Positions 1-13,200 of a stretch of DNA of 64,000 bases are shown here, one piece after another; position 1 is the first letter of the stretch; the number at the start of each line of letters is the position of its first letter. Below the pieces are notes generated by a model. That model did not search any database, was not told the origin of the DNA, and worked only from the letters and a program-made list of their open reading frames with translations. Location: positions 32,061,915-32,125,914 of the forward strand of contig OX419336.1 in assembly GCA_948470475.1 (NCBI GenBank), given 5' to 3'. The position numbers and the translations under genes were made by a program. The DNA is from Galaxea fascicularis (taxonomy: Eukaryota > Cnidaria > Anthozoa > Scleractinia > Euphylliidae).

Positions 1-254
1 GTAACAAAATTACTTACATATCAGTTCCTGCTTGCCTCTAACAACCAAATCCAACTAACCAAATAAACTATAAACTTGAAAATACTTTGAGGATGACCTC
101 ATCAACTAAAGACTAATGCAACATGACTATGCATTTTGTAAGTAGAAAAAAAGGTGTTGTCTAAGGAAATGAAACTAGCAAATAGGAAAGCTTAAGGCAG
201 ATGATATGTTATTACTAAATCAATAAAGCTTAGTTTCTGGTGTTCTTTATAGAC

Positions 255-405
255 CAGGGCTGTGCTCTAGCAGAGCCCGGTGGCCCCTGGCAACATTCGT
301 TTGCCTTTGGGCAACCAGGAAATAGTGTTTCTGGCACCAAATGTATATGCTGAGCACCTGGATCGCAAGGGTTTTGAAGTTATTGGAGCCTCCCAACTAC
401 TTTTC
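255..405 (+). repeat. Dispersed repeat copy 1 (CAGGGCT... family)
   Basis: About 150 bases beginning CAGGGCTGTGCTCTAGC match 6697-6850 at roughly 80 percent by eye, including the block around GGCAACCAGGAAATA. The ends CAGGG are typical of hAT-type non-autonomous elements, but no matching right end was found here, so it may be a fragment. It lies just upstream of the first visible exon. Confidence 0.7.
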
Positions 406-485
406 TTAGAGTACAGCCTTGTAGACATGTGTATGACTTCAAATGAGGTGTCATTTATGTACATTACTTTTTCTATTTCATACAG

Positions 486-3400
486 GAGAGAGAGCGTTCC
501 TCCTATGAAAATAATGTAAATGAAATTGGAGAAAAGGTAAAGTATTCATGAGAGAAATCTACATGTAGCTAAACAAGGTGTAACACTTAAAAATTTTAGG
601 CCTATTGGATGTACATTGTACTGAACAAGTTGTTCAGTTCAATGTACTTAACTGGCCGTTGCCCTTTGGGGTTGAAGACAAGAACTGAAAGTGATACATT
701 TTAGTGTATTTTTGCTCTTTTGCTAGTATTCTACTTGCGAATTTCATTTATGCTCATTGCAGATGTACATGCACTCATAAATTCTAACCCTATTATAAAC
801 AGCTTCTTGAGGCCCAGGGCCAGGTAGAACTTCTTGAAGAAGAAAGGAGACGACTAGTTAATGATTTGGCTGAACAGAAGGTAAAAGATTTTGAAACAGT
901 ATGTCCCTGATTACATGTGTTTGAGTATTTAATTAAGTTTAATTTTTCCTTCACCTGCATATTGGGTATTCTCTGGGTAGGGGTTCAACCGAGGTTACCG
1001 GTATTATGATGGGAAGACTCCAAGAAAAAGTTGCAGTCTAGGATAATCTTTCCTGGTTCAAATTTGGTTATAGTCAATATGGCCTTCTCAATTTCCCATC
1101 AATTTCCACTACTACATGATGTCCTGAAGCATCTTTATTATAATTTAATAATTTGCAGTTTACTGTAAAGGATTTCTCTCCTTATTTTATTCTAGCAATA
1201 TTGTACTGATCTCCAGGAGATTCAAGGTGTGAAAAATGACATTATTGCTAAGGTAAATACAGTTGAATTATGTTTTGTTTCAAACTGTCACTGCACATGC
1301 CAAGGACATTGTATCTTCTTGCAGAAGAAAGTAAAAGAAAAAAAAAACAACATTACTAATTTTCCTGACCGTTCGTTTGCTCTGGCTTTTTTCCCTAGTA
1401 TTATATTTGATGTGAAACATGACTGACTATACATAGCAATGTATGTGAGTAGGACCATTTATACCAGGATAATAAGCTGCGGCTTACTCAATCCAGCTGC
1501 GGCTTAAAAATAAGATGCAAACCGGACCATTTGTACGAGCTCAGCTTACATAAGATGCAAAGTGCTCACATAAATGGTTTACAGCTTTTTCGCAACTAAT
1601 ACCTAGCTTTTAGTAGGTTGTCATAGCAATCACAGACTTGAGCTAGTGGTTTTGCAAGCACTGGAAAAACTTGTTTGTGCAGTGTGAGTTTGTGTCTTGT
1701 GTAAGCTGTAAACAAGCCAGGATACCAGTTATACAAGTAGTTTTGCATCTCACATAAGCTGCGACTTGTGTAAGCGGTGGCTTATTTTCCTCAGTAAGTG
1801 GCCCTATGGTATATAATGTACCAAGTTGACATTTATTTGTACAAAATTGTGGTCTCAGTTGGTACTGAGGTATAAATGTTGGAGTGCATACAGTCATGTA
1901 TGTATGTGTTTCCGAAATTTGATTAATATCCAAGATGCTACTGAAGGACAACATTCAGTATTTTTATAATTTTTACATTTCAATTAACATCTTCATTTTC
2001 AGGAGTCCTCAACTAACTCGTCCATGATTGTGGGTCTTGCAGCAGAAAATGAGGTACAAATTTCTAAGATAAAAAGGCAAATTTGCTATTAAAAGACAAA
2101 TAATTTCCTCCTCTTAGATGAGAGTCTCATCATAGAATTCACAACAGAGTACAGTTTGATATGTAAACTAGATTCAAACACTAGTGTTGCAAGAAAGATA
2201 CTCTTGGCATCAAGATTGTGTGCATTCTTGTATTTTAAGTCATCATTGATAGCTGTCATAAGTATCTGAATTAACTGATAAAAATATTGCTCCTCACTTG
2301 TCTTTTCCCTCAGACCCTGAAGATGGAGAAAAGCAGATTAGAAACTTGCATTTTAGACTTGGAAGAAAGTGTGCACAGGTACACATTTCACTTTTGTTTG
2401 TTTTTAAAGTATCTCCAAAATATATCGTTATTTCTCTTAAATACTCAGTTCAAGGTGCAGAAATTACACCCTCTCCTGGCCTTTACTTAGTTATTAACTT
2501 TTGAACTAAAGCTACCAATAATTCATTGCAGGCTAATTGTTTTGTCATCCTTTTTTTTTCTCTGTGCTCTGCAGACTACAAAGAAATGAACTCTTAGCAG
2601 AGAAGAATAAGTTGGCTCACAATGATCCTATTTTGAACAGCACACCATTTTCTCGCCAGTCATCTCTGCAGAAGGAGCTAGAAGCCCAGGAGGTACCTAC
2701 TCTGTGCATCTATGAGTATCTAATACACTGTAACTAATTAACAGGTTGAATTCACAAGTCATGCAGAGAGTTCAGGAGTTAATTCCCAGAGTACTACACT
2801 GTAATTCCTTGCACACTTAAACTCCAGGTGTGGTGTGGTGTATATATTTTTTCGATTTTGACAAAGCATCTGAAATTGTAAAAAGAAAGAACGCTTCCTT
2901 TAAATGTAGGGAATAACTCAGTGTTACACGCAGAAACAGACAGTCAGGAGAGTAAATCTCAATGTATTGGCTGGCTGGCACTTGAGCATCAGTCGCAAAC
3001 TGCTCATAGGCAATTATTCAATGAGGAGTCCAGTAAGACAGGGGTACTCTCGCTAGATTGTAGGAATAATGCTTCATTCATACAGTTATTAAAGGGATAG
3101 TCCCCCCCGGGGGGGGGGCACTTCCTTATAAGAGGCTAACGGGAATGTGCTGCTGGATGGGGTCGCATTTTCACGACTGGAGTGACTATAATGGGGTTAC
3201 ATTTTTTGTAGAGTTACTAGAATAGGGTCGCGCATTTTCGGTATTTCTGGGATAAGAAAATTCTGGCAAGCAGGGATTTAAAAGTAGGAAGATTTGCAGT
3301 TAAAAAATGGTTTGTGCTGTTGTTTTAATATTTAACATTTGGCTCGCATTGACTTCCGTTTGTGAAATCACAACTTAAACATTAACGACTTGCACAACTA

Positions 3401-6400
3401 TGCAACAAACGTGTCAATTCATTTTAGGATGACCTACTTAAGGTAGAGGCATAAACAGAAAGTGACTAAGCTGGGATCGCGAAAATTACATTTTCCCAAA
3501 AGTGACTAAGTTGGGATCTATAATTGGCCACAGAATAGGCTATAATGGGGTAGGGGTTTTGGGAGGCCAGCGGCACATACCCAGCAAAAATTGACCCAAG
3601 TACCCCCCTGGGGGATAGTCATTTTAACTGTTGTGAGACTCGCAAACCAGCACTTAGACCTTACCCATTTTACTAACTGAAAGAATGTACCTTTCTCAAT
3701 AACATACTTCACTTGTCACTGAACACAACAGTGTTCTTCTGGAGCTCTTACTTTATACTCAAAATTTGCCAAAATTGAGAAATTTTGTAACTTTTGTTTT
3801 CGACCAACGCCGAGTTGCTCGAAGCATGGTTAGCACTAACCTAGGTTAAATACCATAACCTATGGGCCATGCTTCGAGCAACTCGGCCCAAGTAGATAGT
3901 GGCATTTACGGCAATGAAAACTGAGTTCGTTAAGGTTACCGTATACCTTCAGAGGTACCTCCCGTCTAAGCGATGTATTGCGAGCGGTTTAAATTGTACA
4001 TACCTAAACCCCACATCAAATGAGAGCTTATAGAGCTGACTATCAAAGGGAATAAATACCAAGAATTCGTTCAAATAAAACAATTTGTCAAGTTTTTCAC
4101 GACTTCTAAATGCGAGCATCCGAATCACCTTTTCAAAGCTACAAGTTGAAGTGAATTAATTTTGTCTTTCGCTAATTTGTTCCTTGGTTTCCGGACCCAA
4201 AGCGCTAAAAAACGTGTCTGCGTTTTGCCATAGTCAATTACAGTAAAAACGTACAGAACGTTTTCATAATAGTATTAACAGAACGTGGAGTGATCGTACA
4301 AAAATCGCTCTCGGGGAAAAAAAATTCGAAATGAACAATAGGCCATTTCCGAGTTCATGTCTGCCTCCTCTTCAAAGCGAGTCTAAGTGCGAAGTTTTTG
4401 TGATGGTAATTAGTTCTGCTTTACATATGAATGAAAACTAATTGTCATAACAAAAACTTCGCACTTAGACTCGCTCTGAAGAGGAGGCAGACATGAACTC
4501 GGAAATGGCCTATTCGCAGACACGTTTTAGTTGTTCATGTTAAACTAGCTACTGCCCAAATTTGAGGGCAAACGAACAAATTCCCTTTGAGTTTTAGCTC
4601 TTCAAAGTGTCCTCTTCAAGTGAAAAAAATGATTCGAGAAAACGACGCTAAGAATGTCAATCAAAAGAGAAACTCAAAAACCGCCATTTCTTCGCCAATA
4701 TTTAGTCTTTTTCGATTTTTTTTAAATTAAAGATCACACTTCGACCAATACTTCAACCCCAAACCCAAATTTGGAGAAAATTTCCGATGTGACAGTATAC
4801 AGTAACTTAAATCTCATTGTTATTGGTTAAAAATTATTGCTAGTGTTTTAAAAAAAGAGTGGTTGCACTGAATAACTATTGAAAGTGATTGTTATCATGA
4901 AAGGAAGAAGAAGAAAATAATATACGTGTAATTCCACTCCCAGATAAAATGCATTAGAAAATTATTTCTCACTTTATCGTAGACTTGTGAAACCAAAGGT
5001 CTTCCTTCTCCAATCGTGGGCAGCCAGTTCAGTTTCAATGATAGTTTGGATGGGGATGACCTGGATGTATCACTGACTGGAATGAATCAGTCATGGATGT
5101 CTGGTGTGCCACTTGACTCAACCAGCACTAGTTCCAGTTTTGAAAAATACAGCTTGACAGCATTTCAAATGGTTTGTGTGTTAAAATCCCTTGTTTTGGT
5201 TAAAGGAGGACAAACGGTTTATCTGGGAGATCAGTGGCATTGTTAGAGCTGCATGATGATGTGAACCTGCACCCAGTCACAAACGTGGCACCAAAGACGT
5301 GATCTATTTTCTCTCTAAAGTCTTGAAAGTTGATACAGCTCTAGGAAAGTTTGGGGTTGCGTGGAACTTAGTGCAATGCCATTTGTTTAATGTTTTGTAT
5401 TTGAGATTCCATTTTAGTAGAATGTTTACACAGTAATTACTCAAATAAATAGTAGGATATGGGAATGTGCCATATTCTGAAAAACAAGTTAAGATAATTT
5501 CACGAATTTGCCCAGTGTGCGTTCATTTTGTATAGTGTCTGCTCCATATTTTCATCCTTAGGCTAACGAGTTCAAAGAGAAAAAACAAAGAGCTCTAAAA
5601 CAGATTGACGAATTGGCAGCTCTTGACAGAAGTATGGATGTGAAAGACAAAAAGGAGGTATGTGTGTATACATAGGAATCTGTTTATAGTGAAAAAAAAA
5701 AAACACAAAATTTAAGCAGGCTTGGTCACACAGAATGTTCTCAATCAGCAATCAGTTTAAAGTGAAAAGGACTATTGTAGTAAAATGGAATATCATCCAT
5801 CCATCTGTTCAGGAAAAAGTGTGTTCTCGTATGGGACTTGCAAATGTAAAGTAGGCAACTTCAGATTGGCCATCAAATGTGCAACAAATTGGTGTTTGCT
5901 GTGAGAATCCTATGACAACTAAGTTCTGTTGAAATTGTTCAACTGTTTGACTGATTTCTTAGGAACTTCGAGACCAACTTGCCCAAGACTTGGACAATTA
6001 TGCAGAGAAAGTGTCTTCCCTCTCTATAAAGAAAAAAGTTGCTGAAAAGAGGTACTTTGGAAATGAGACAGGTGTCATGTCTATACCGTATTTGGTATAA
6101 TTTTTTTTATATAAATAGAAAGGACAGTTACTGGTCTGCACCCATGAAGAACTTGTAATTTACTGCAGAAGAAGATATTAAAAGGAGTGTGTAGTACATA
6201 ATAAAAAACTTGTGTCCAATGAAATGATTCCGTTTCAGTATTTTGTTCTATACGTTTTACATACATACATACATACATACATACAGACAGACAGACAGAC
6301 AGACAGACAGACTTTTTTAGCATTCCCCAGAGGGCTTTTAAATACTAAACAGCACGGGAACATCAGGATAATAGGAGGATAAAATTATAAAATTATAAAA

Positions 6401-7219
6401 AGCGGTCATTAAAATAATTCTCTAGCATGTGCATTCTCAACTTTTTTTTAAATGATGCACGTTTTCTATCATGCCCTAGTGCTGTTTTTTTCTAATGCAC
6501 TTTAAGACTTCCTTAAACTGTTCTCAAGCCTAACTTAGCTTTTTGTTTGTAGGGCCATGAAACTTTTAGCTGCTATGCAAAAGCTCAAAGGTTAGTTCTA
6601 TATAGCAGTTCGAAAGTCATATGCCTCTTTGGTTAATGTTCATAGGTGTATTTACAGTAACCTAAGTGGTGGCAGGTTAATACAGTGTAGACTTTGCAGG
6701 GCTATGCTCTAGCGGCGCCCGGTTGCCCCTGGCGACTTACTTTTGCTTTCGGGCGACCAGGAAATATTTATTTTTGCACCAAACGTATATGCTGGGGGTC
6801 TTGGATTTCATGGGTTTAGAGATTTTGGACGCCCAACTACATTGGGTAGACACTGCGTTGAACCGCCGATCGGTTGGCTCAGTTGGCAGAGTGCCGGACT
6901 AACTTGCGGGAGGTCGTGGGTTCAAACTGCGACCGGACCAACACTCAGGGTCTATAACTGAGGAGAAAGTGCTTCCTTTGCAATGACATCTGCAAATGGT
7001 TAGACTTTCTAGTCTTCTCGGAAAAGGACGATAATCCGGAGGTCCCGTCGCAGAACTCCTCATAATTGATTATGTGGGACGTTAAAGAACCACTAGGGAC
7101 GTAACGAACCCTGGCTGTGACCACCCCTAGTGTCAATCTTCTGATCTATTCAGCAAGTGATATCGCGCATTTGATCATTACGTCATGTTAAAATGCGCGT
7201 TACAAGTATTAAGTATTAC

Positions 7220-7258
<39 letters not shown>

Positions 7259-10200
7259 TATTATTATTATTATTATTGTTGTTTATTAGTTGGTCTCCGT
7301 GACATTTTTGCTTGAAATAGAGTCTTAACCACTAATGTCTCCTTTTGAAGCAGCAGTGTTATTATGGTTTATTGATAATTTAATCCAAACAGTTTTTTTT
7401 TTCGTGGAAGTAAATAAGTTGCGTTATTATATCCCTCTGTTAGTACGCGCGCTGTGATTGGTCAATTTTGCTTTCCCGCGCGCCCGATTAATCACAGAGA
7501 TATAATAAATATCTTACTAACATCGTTCACACATGTCCAATATACACGAGCTGAGTCGGGTCGTCAATTGCTGTTGACGACCCGTCTCACCGGATGTCGG
7601 GTCGTGAAGTTTAAAAAGGAAGTAGGTTTTACTACCGGAAGTCACACGGCCTGGGGCAACTTCAAATATCTCGACGGATCGTGACGATCCGATCAGGTCG
7701 TGACGACCCGTCATTTGAAAAGTCGACCCGACTATTCGAAATGTCAGGTGGTGAGAGACAGGAAAAAGCCTCGATGAACACTGGAGGCCGTGAAAAGAAT
7801 AGCGTTCAGAAATGATGACTGACTCCGGAATAGCGCTCCGAAATGTTGAATGCTTCGTTCTTCAAGCTAAAAGCATCCAAACTCGTTCTACAAGCGTGAG
7901 GCCCCAAACACGCTGCGCCGAAGTATATTCTCCGTTCTAAAAGCGCGAAGCCACAAACACGCAACACATAATTTATATTCCTCGTTCTATAAGCGTGAGG
8001 TCACTAGCACGCTGCGCGCAATGTATATAAAAATACGCATTGTTCTATAAGCGAGGCCACAAACCCGCTACGCACAGTGTTAATTCCTCGTTCTATAGCG
8101 TGAGGTCACAAACACGCTACGCACAATGTATATCCTTCATTCTAAAAGCGCGAGGCCACAAACACGCTACATACAGTGTGTAACCGCCGGAGGCGAAAAC
8201 TTCTAATTCACGCAATTAATTAAAAACCACTTTCCACTTTGTCGTGCTACAGCTACTGACGAGGCAAAGAAGGTTTTAAATTGTTGTGGCGCGTTTAGAG
8301 GAAGCTTAGTACGATTTCCTGGTGACTGGAATTTTCCGGTGACTGGAAGAACGGACAACTACGAGCAGTGCGTGCCTCGTTGAAGGTTCAAACGTGTAAA
8401 AACAGAAACTGACATTTGCCAATTGTCGCTTACAAAATGCAAATTGCGGACCTAAATTCTCGCGCAAAACAGGCCCAGGGGAATACTAACTGAGGCCACT
8501 AAAACAAATAAGGTGTTCGATCCAACACAGTGTTTATTCCTCGTTCTATAGCGTGAAGTCACAAACACGCTACGCACAATGAATATTTTTCGTTTTTAAA
8601 GCGCGGGGCCACAAACACGCTGCGCACAGTGTTTATTCTTCGTTCTATAAGCGTGAGGTCACAAACACGCTACACCAATGTATATTCTTCGTTCTAAAAG
8701 CGCGAAGCCACAAACACGCATCACACAGTGTATATTCTTCGTTCTATAGCGTGAGGTCACAAACACGCTACACCAATGTATATTCTTCGTTCTAAAAGCG
8801 CGAGGTCACAAACACGCTAAGCACAATGTAAATCCTTCGTCGGTTCTAAAAGCGCGAGGCCACAAACACGCTACACACAGTTTTCATTCCTCGTTCTATA
8901 GCGCGAGGTCACAAACACGCTACACACAGTGTATATTCCTCGTTCTATAAGCATGAGGTCACAAACACGTAGCGCACGATGCATATTCCACGTTTTATAA
9001 GCGTGAGGTCACAAACACGCTGCGCATACTGTTAAATTCCTCGTTCTATAAGCGTGACGTCCGAGCAAGCGGCGTACAATATATATTTTTGTTCTATAAG
9101 CGTGAGGCCACAAACCCTCTACACACTATATTCCTCGTTCTATAATCGTGAGGCCACTAACGCGCTCCGCACAATGTATATTCCTCATTCCGTAAGTGGA
9201 GGCAACAAACGCGCTACGCACAATGCATATTGCTCGTTCTATAATTGGGGGCCCAAACACGCTACGCGCTATGTATCTTCCTCGTTCTATAAGCTTGGGG
9301 CCACAAACGCGCTACGCACAATGTATTGATTCCGCGTTCTATAAGAGTGGGGCCACAAACACGCTGCACACACAGTGTGTATTCCTCGTTCTATACTCGT
9401 TCTTTTAGGCATGAGACAGTGGTGACTAACGTTGCCTCAGCACAAAGCAGGCACAAAGTAGTCAAAATAAATGCGCTGCGAAACTAGAATGAACAGATGT
9501 CTAAACGTCGTTCTTCAAGTCATGAATACGACCTGACAGGCGTGCTTTATTACTACGTATTTATCTCGTTAATTTTAGTCATGAAGCGTAACAAGCACGC
9601 TTAATGTCGCATATATACTCGTTCTTTTAGGCATGACATGAAACAGTGCGCGTCTCACAGGTAATAAATCTTTCTGATATTGCACGAGACGAAACGAGTA
9701 TACAACACATAGCGCTGCTAACCTCAGTTGTTGGTTTGCCCGTTGACGAAATAAGTGTACGACACATGTATACCTTTCTGTTTGTTCAGCGGCGAGAAGA
9801 CCAAATGGTTATACAGGCGGGTGGGGCTCGTCTCTTAACTACGTAACGAGAGTAGCGCACGACACATGTATGTAACTTCTTTAAGTCTATACTCTCTCTT
9901 TCATTGGGATCCTTTTGAAGGTCACGTTCGCGCGCACTACAACGTGACCATAGATTGAACACATAAACTGAACACTTTGAAGAAATACCAATGCCGATGA
10001 AAATCAACAAACTACAGTTTCGAAATACGTGAAATATACCACAATAGTCCGAAGAGTGAAAAAGTTACTTGCATCTTCCCTTCGATTCATACCTCTTTAT
10101 AGAATCCAATATGTCCAGTATCGGAAATTGCATTTCCAAAATCCTCCGTTGGCTCCACATACCCGAATTTTTCAAAGACTCCTACCACCAGCATTTCCGA

Positions 10201-13200
10201 AAGTCGGGTCGACTTTTCAAATGTAACTCATCACAAACGGTACGATACAACCGACAACACTTTCCACGGTCTCGCGGCCTCCGGTGAACTCAACATACGC
10301 AATTTTTTCTGAGTCTCTCACCACCAGACATTTCCAAAAGTCGGGTCGACTTTCAAATGACGGCTCGTCACAAACTAGACGGGTCGTCACGACCCATCAA
10401 CATTTTCCAAGGTCGCGCAGCCTTCGGTGAAGTCAACATACGCGATTTTTTCTAAGTCCCTCACCACCAGACATTTCCAAAAGTCGGGTCGACGTTTCAA
10501 ATGACGGCTCGTCACAAACTAGACGGGTCGTCATGACCCGTCAACATTTTCCACCGTCTCGCGGCCTCCGGTGTGCTCCACATACGATATATTTTCTAAC
10601 TCTCTCACCACCTGACATTTCTAAAAGACGGGTGGACTTTTCAAATGACGGCTCGTCATAAACTAGACGGGTCGTCACGACCCGTCAACATTTTCCACCA
10701 TCTCGCAGCCTCCGGTGTGCTCCACATATGAGATTTTTTCTAAGTCTCTCACAACCCGACATTTCTAAAAGACGGGTCGACTTTTCAAATGACGGGTCGT
10801 CACAAACTAGACGGGTCGTCACGACCCGTCAACATTTTCCAAGGTCTCGCGCCCAACGGTGTGCTCCACATACGCGATTTTTTCTAAGTCTCTCACCACC
10901 TGACATTTCTAGAAGTCGGGTCGACATTTCAAATGACGGGTCGTCACAAACTAGACGGGTCGTCACGACCCGTCAACATTTTCCAAGGTCTCGCGCCCAA
11001 CGGTGTGCTCAACATACGCGATTTTTTTTAAGTCTCTCACCACCTGATATTTGTAAAAGACGGGTCGACATTTCAAATGACGGGTCGTCACAAACTAGAC
11101 GGGTCGTCACGACCCGTCAACATTTTCCAAGGTCTCGCGGCCTCCGGTGTGCTCCACATACGCGATTTTTTCTAAGTCTCTCACCACCTGACATTTCTAG
11201 AAGTCGGGTCGACATTTCAAATGACGGGTCGTCACAAACTAGACGGGTCGTCACGACCCGTCAACATTTTCCAAGGTCTCGCGCCCAACGGTGTGCTCAA
11301 CATACGCGATTTTTTCTAAGTCTCTCACCACCTGACATTTGGAAAAGACGGGTCGACATTTCAAATGACGGGTCGTCACAAACTAGACGGGTCGTCACGA
11401 CCCGTCAACATTTTCCAAGGTCTCGCGGCCTCCTGTGTGCTCCACATATGAGATTTTTTCTAAGTCTCTCACAACCCGACATTTCTAAAAGACGGGTCGA
11501 CATTTCAAATGACGGGTCGTCACAAACTAGACGGGTCGTCACGACCCGTCAACATTTTCCAAGGTCTCGCGGCCTCCGGTGTGCTCCACATACGCGATTT
11601 TTTCTAAGTCTCTCACCACCTGACATTTGGAAAAGACGGGTCGACATTTCAAATGACGGGTCGTCACAAACTAGACGGGTCGTCACGACCCGTCAACATT
11701 TTCCAAGGTCTCGCGGCCTCCTGTGTGCTCCACATATGAGATTTTTTCTAAGTCTCTCACAACCCGACATTTCTAAAAGACGGGTCGACATTTCAAATGA
11801 CGGGTCGTCACAAACTAGACGGGTCGTCACGACCCGTCAACATTTTCCAAGGTCTCGCGGCCTCCTGTGTGCTCCACATATGAGATTTTTTCTAAGTCTC
11901 TCACCACCTGACATTTCTAAAAGACGGGTCGACATTTCAAATGACGGGTCGTCACAAACTAGACGGGTCGTCACGACCCGTCAACATTTTCCAAGGTCTC
12001 GCGCCCAACGGTGTGCTCCACATACGCGATTTTTTCTAAGTCTCTCACCACCTGACATTTCTAGAAGTCGGGTTGACTTTTCAAATGACGGGTCGTCACA
12101 AACTAGACGGGTCGTCACGACCCGTCAACATTTTCCTCGGTGTCGCGCCCAACGGTGTGCTTTACACACGCGATTTTTTCTAAGTCTCTCACAACCCGAC
12201 ATTTCTAAAAGACGGGTCGACTTTTCAAATGACGGGTCGACACAAACTAGACGGGTCGTCACGACCCGTCACCGTTTTACAAACGGTTCCTCCAACCTTC
12301 TTTCATATAGGAACTTCCAGTTACTTTACTTCCGCTCGGACCACGACCTGACTTCCGCTTGACGGGTCGTCTACACCAAAAAGTCGACCCGACTCAGTTC
12401 GTGTGTATTGGACAACCCTCACATCGTTTCCTCGGACCGTACTATAAGTTGCGGATCCTCGTTTTCTCCCGTTGATTTATGGCCCAAGCGCGAATCGGGA
12501 AAAAAAAATCGGTCCGTAACTTACAGTTTACGGATCTCAAACTCAGTTAGTAAGAGGTATTTATTTTGCTTTTCTTAACCCGGCAGATGAAAACAAGCAG
12601 CTCTCAGAGGAACGGGGAAAAGCATATCAAAAGTTAGGGACAATGGCGCTTTGCAATGATGAAATGAGTGCAAGGTAACATACAGGGAGTGGGGTGTCCA
12701 CCGTTACAGTACGACTTCAATTCAGAGTTCTCAAAATGGTCACCCTTGTATCAGTGAAACTAAAAAGAAGGGCACGTTTTTGCTCATATATACGTTTTCG
12801 CTTTGTAGATGCATCATGCAGTGTTGTATTTTTTGTGTAGGTTGTTGGAATTTGAGTCTAGACTTGAAAACAGAACGAAAACTGTTGCGCAGCAAAGTGA
12901 AGAGATGGCTTTTCTGGAGCAGCAGGTACTGATATAACTGTGGTCCAATCAGGTTATTGTGTACATACAAGTTGTTGTTTTGTCTTTCAAAAAGACGAGA
13001 ACTGTGCTTGGCCGGCAACTTACAGTGAAACTTTTCGTTGAAATACACAGTGCAAATAAGGGCGTTGGACATGCAGTTTTATGGCATCTCAAAGTGCACG
13101 AGAATTAAAGTAATCTAAAAGCGTATTTTTTCATCTATGAAAATGAATTATATAATCATGGCAGGTGCGTTTGCTTGTACTTGCTCAATGTTTTTTTAGC

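Larger units (their letters stand above)
7521..12427. mobile_element. Large foldback-like composite element with inverted ends and two internal tandem arrays
   Basis: A 30-base block at 7534-7563 (TGTCCAATATACACGAGCTG...) recurs inverted at 12384-12413 with 28 of 30 identities by eye. Just inside the left end, 7718-7760 is a reversed piece of the 144-bp unit that fills the right half (reverse complement GTCTCTCACCACCTGACATTT). Between the ends lie a ~50-bp array, a spacer and a 144-bp array. No transposase ORF is visible, so it would be non-autonomous. All of it sits in one intron (6591-12586) of the IRAG-like gene. Inverted ends built partly of tandem repeats recall Foldback/Galileo-type elements; this assignment is inference. 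No clear target duplication was found. Confidence 0.6.

Noticed and set aside
1643..1954. 103-residue minus ORF
   Set aside because: It overlaps the inverted-repeat element 1451-1805 and has no family resemblance.
7850..9400. CRISPR array
   Set aside because: The repeats touch one another with no unique spacers, there are no cas genes, and the sequence is eukaryotic.
10728..12362. 544-codon plus-strand ORF as a protein-coding gene
   Set aside because: It is the 144-bp satellite read in a frame that happens to lack stops; it has no start context, no independent gene structure and sits in an intron of another gene. Kept only as a finding.
12740..13072. 110-residue minus ORF
   Set aside because: It is antisense to the IRAG-like exon at 12841-12925 and its introns; no domain.
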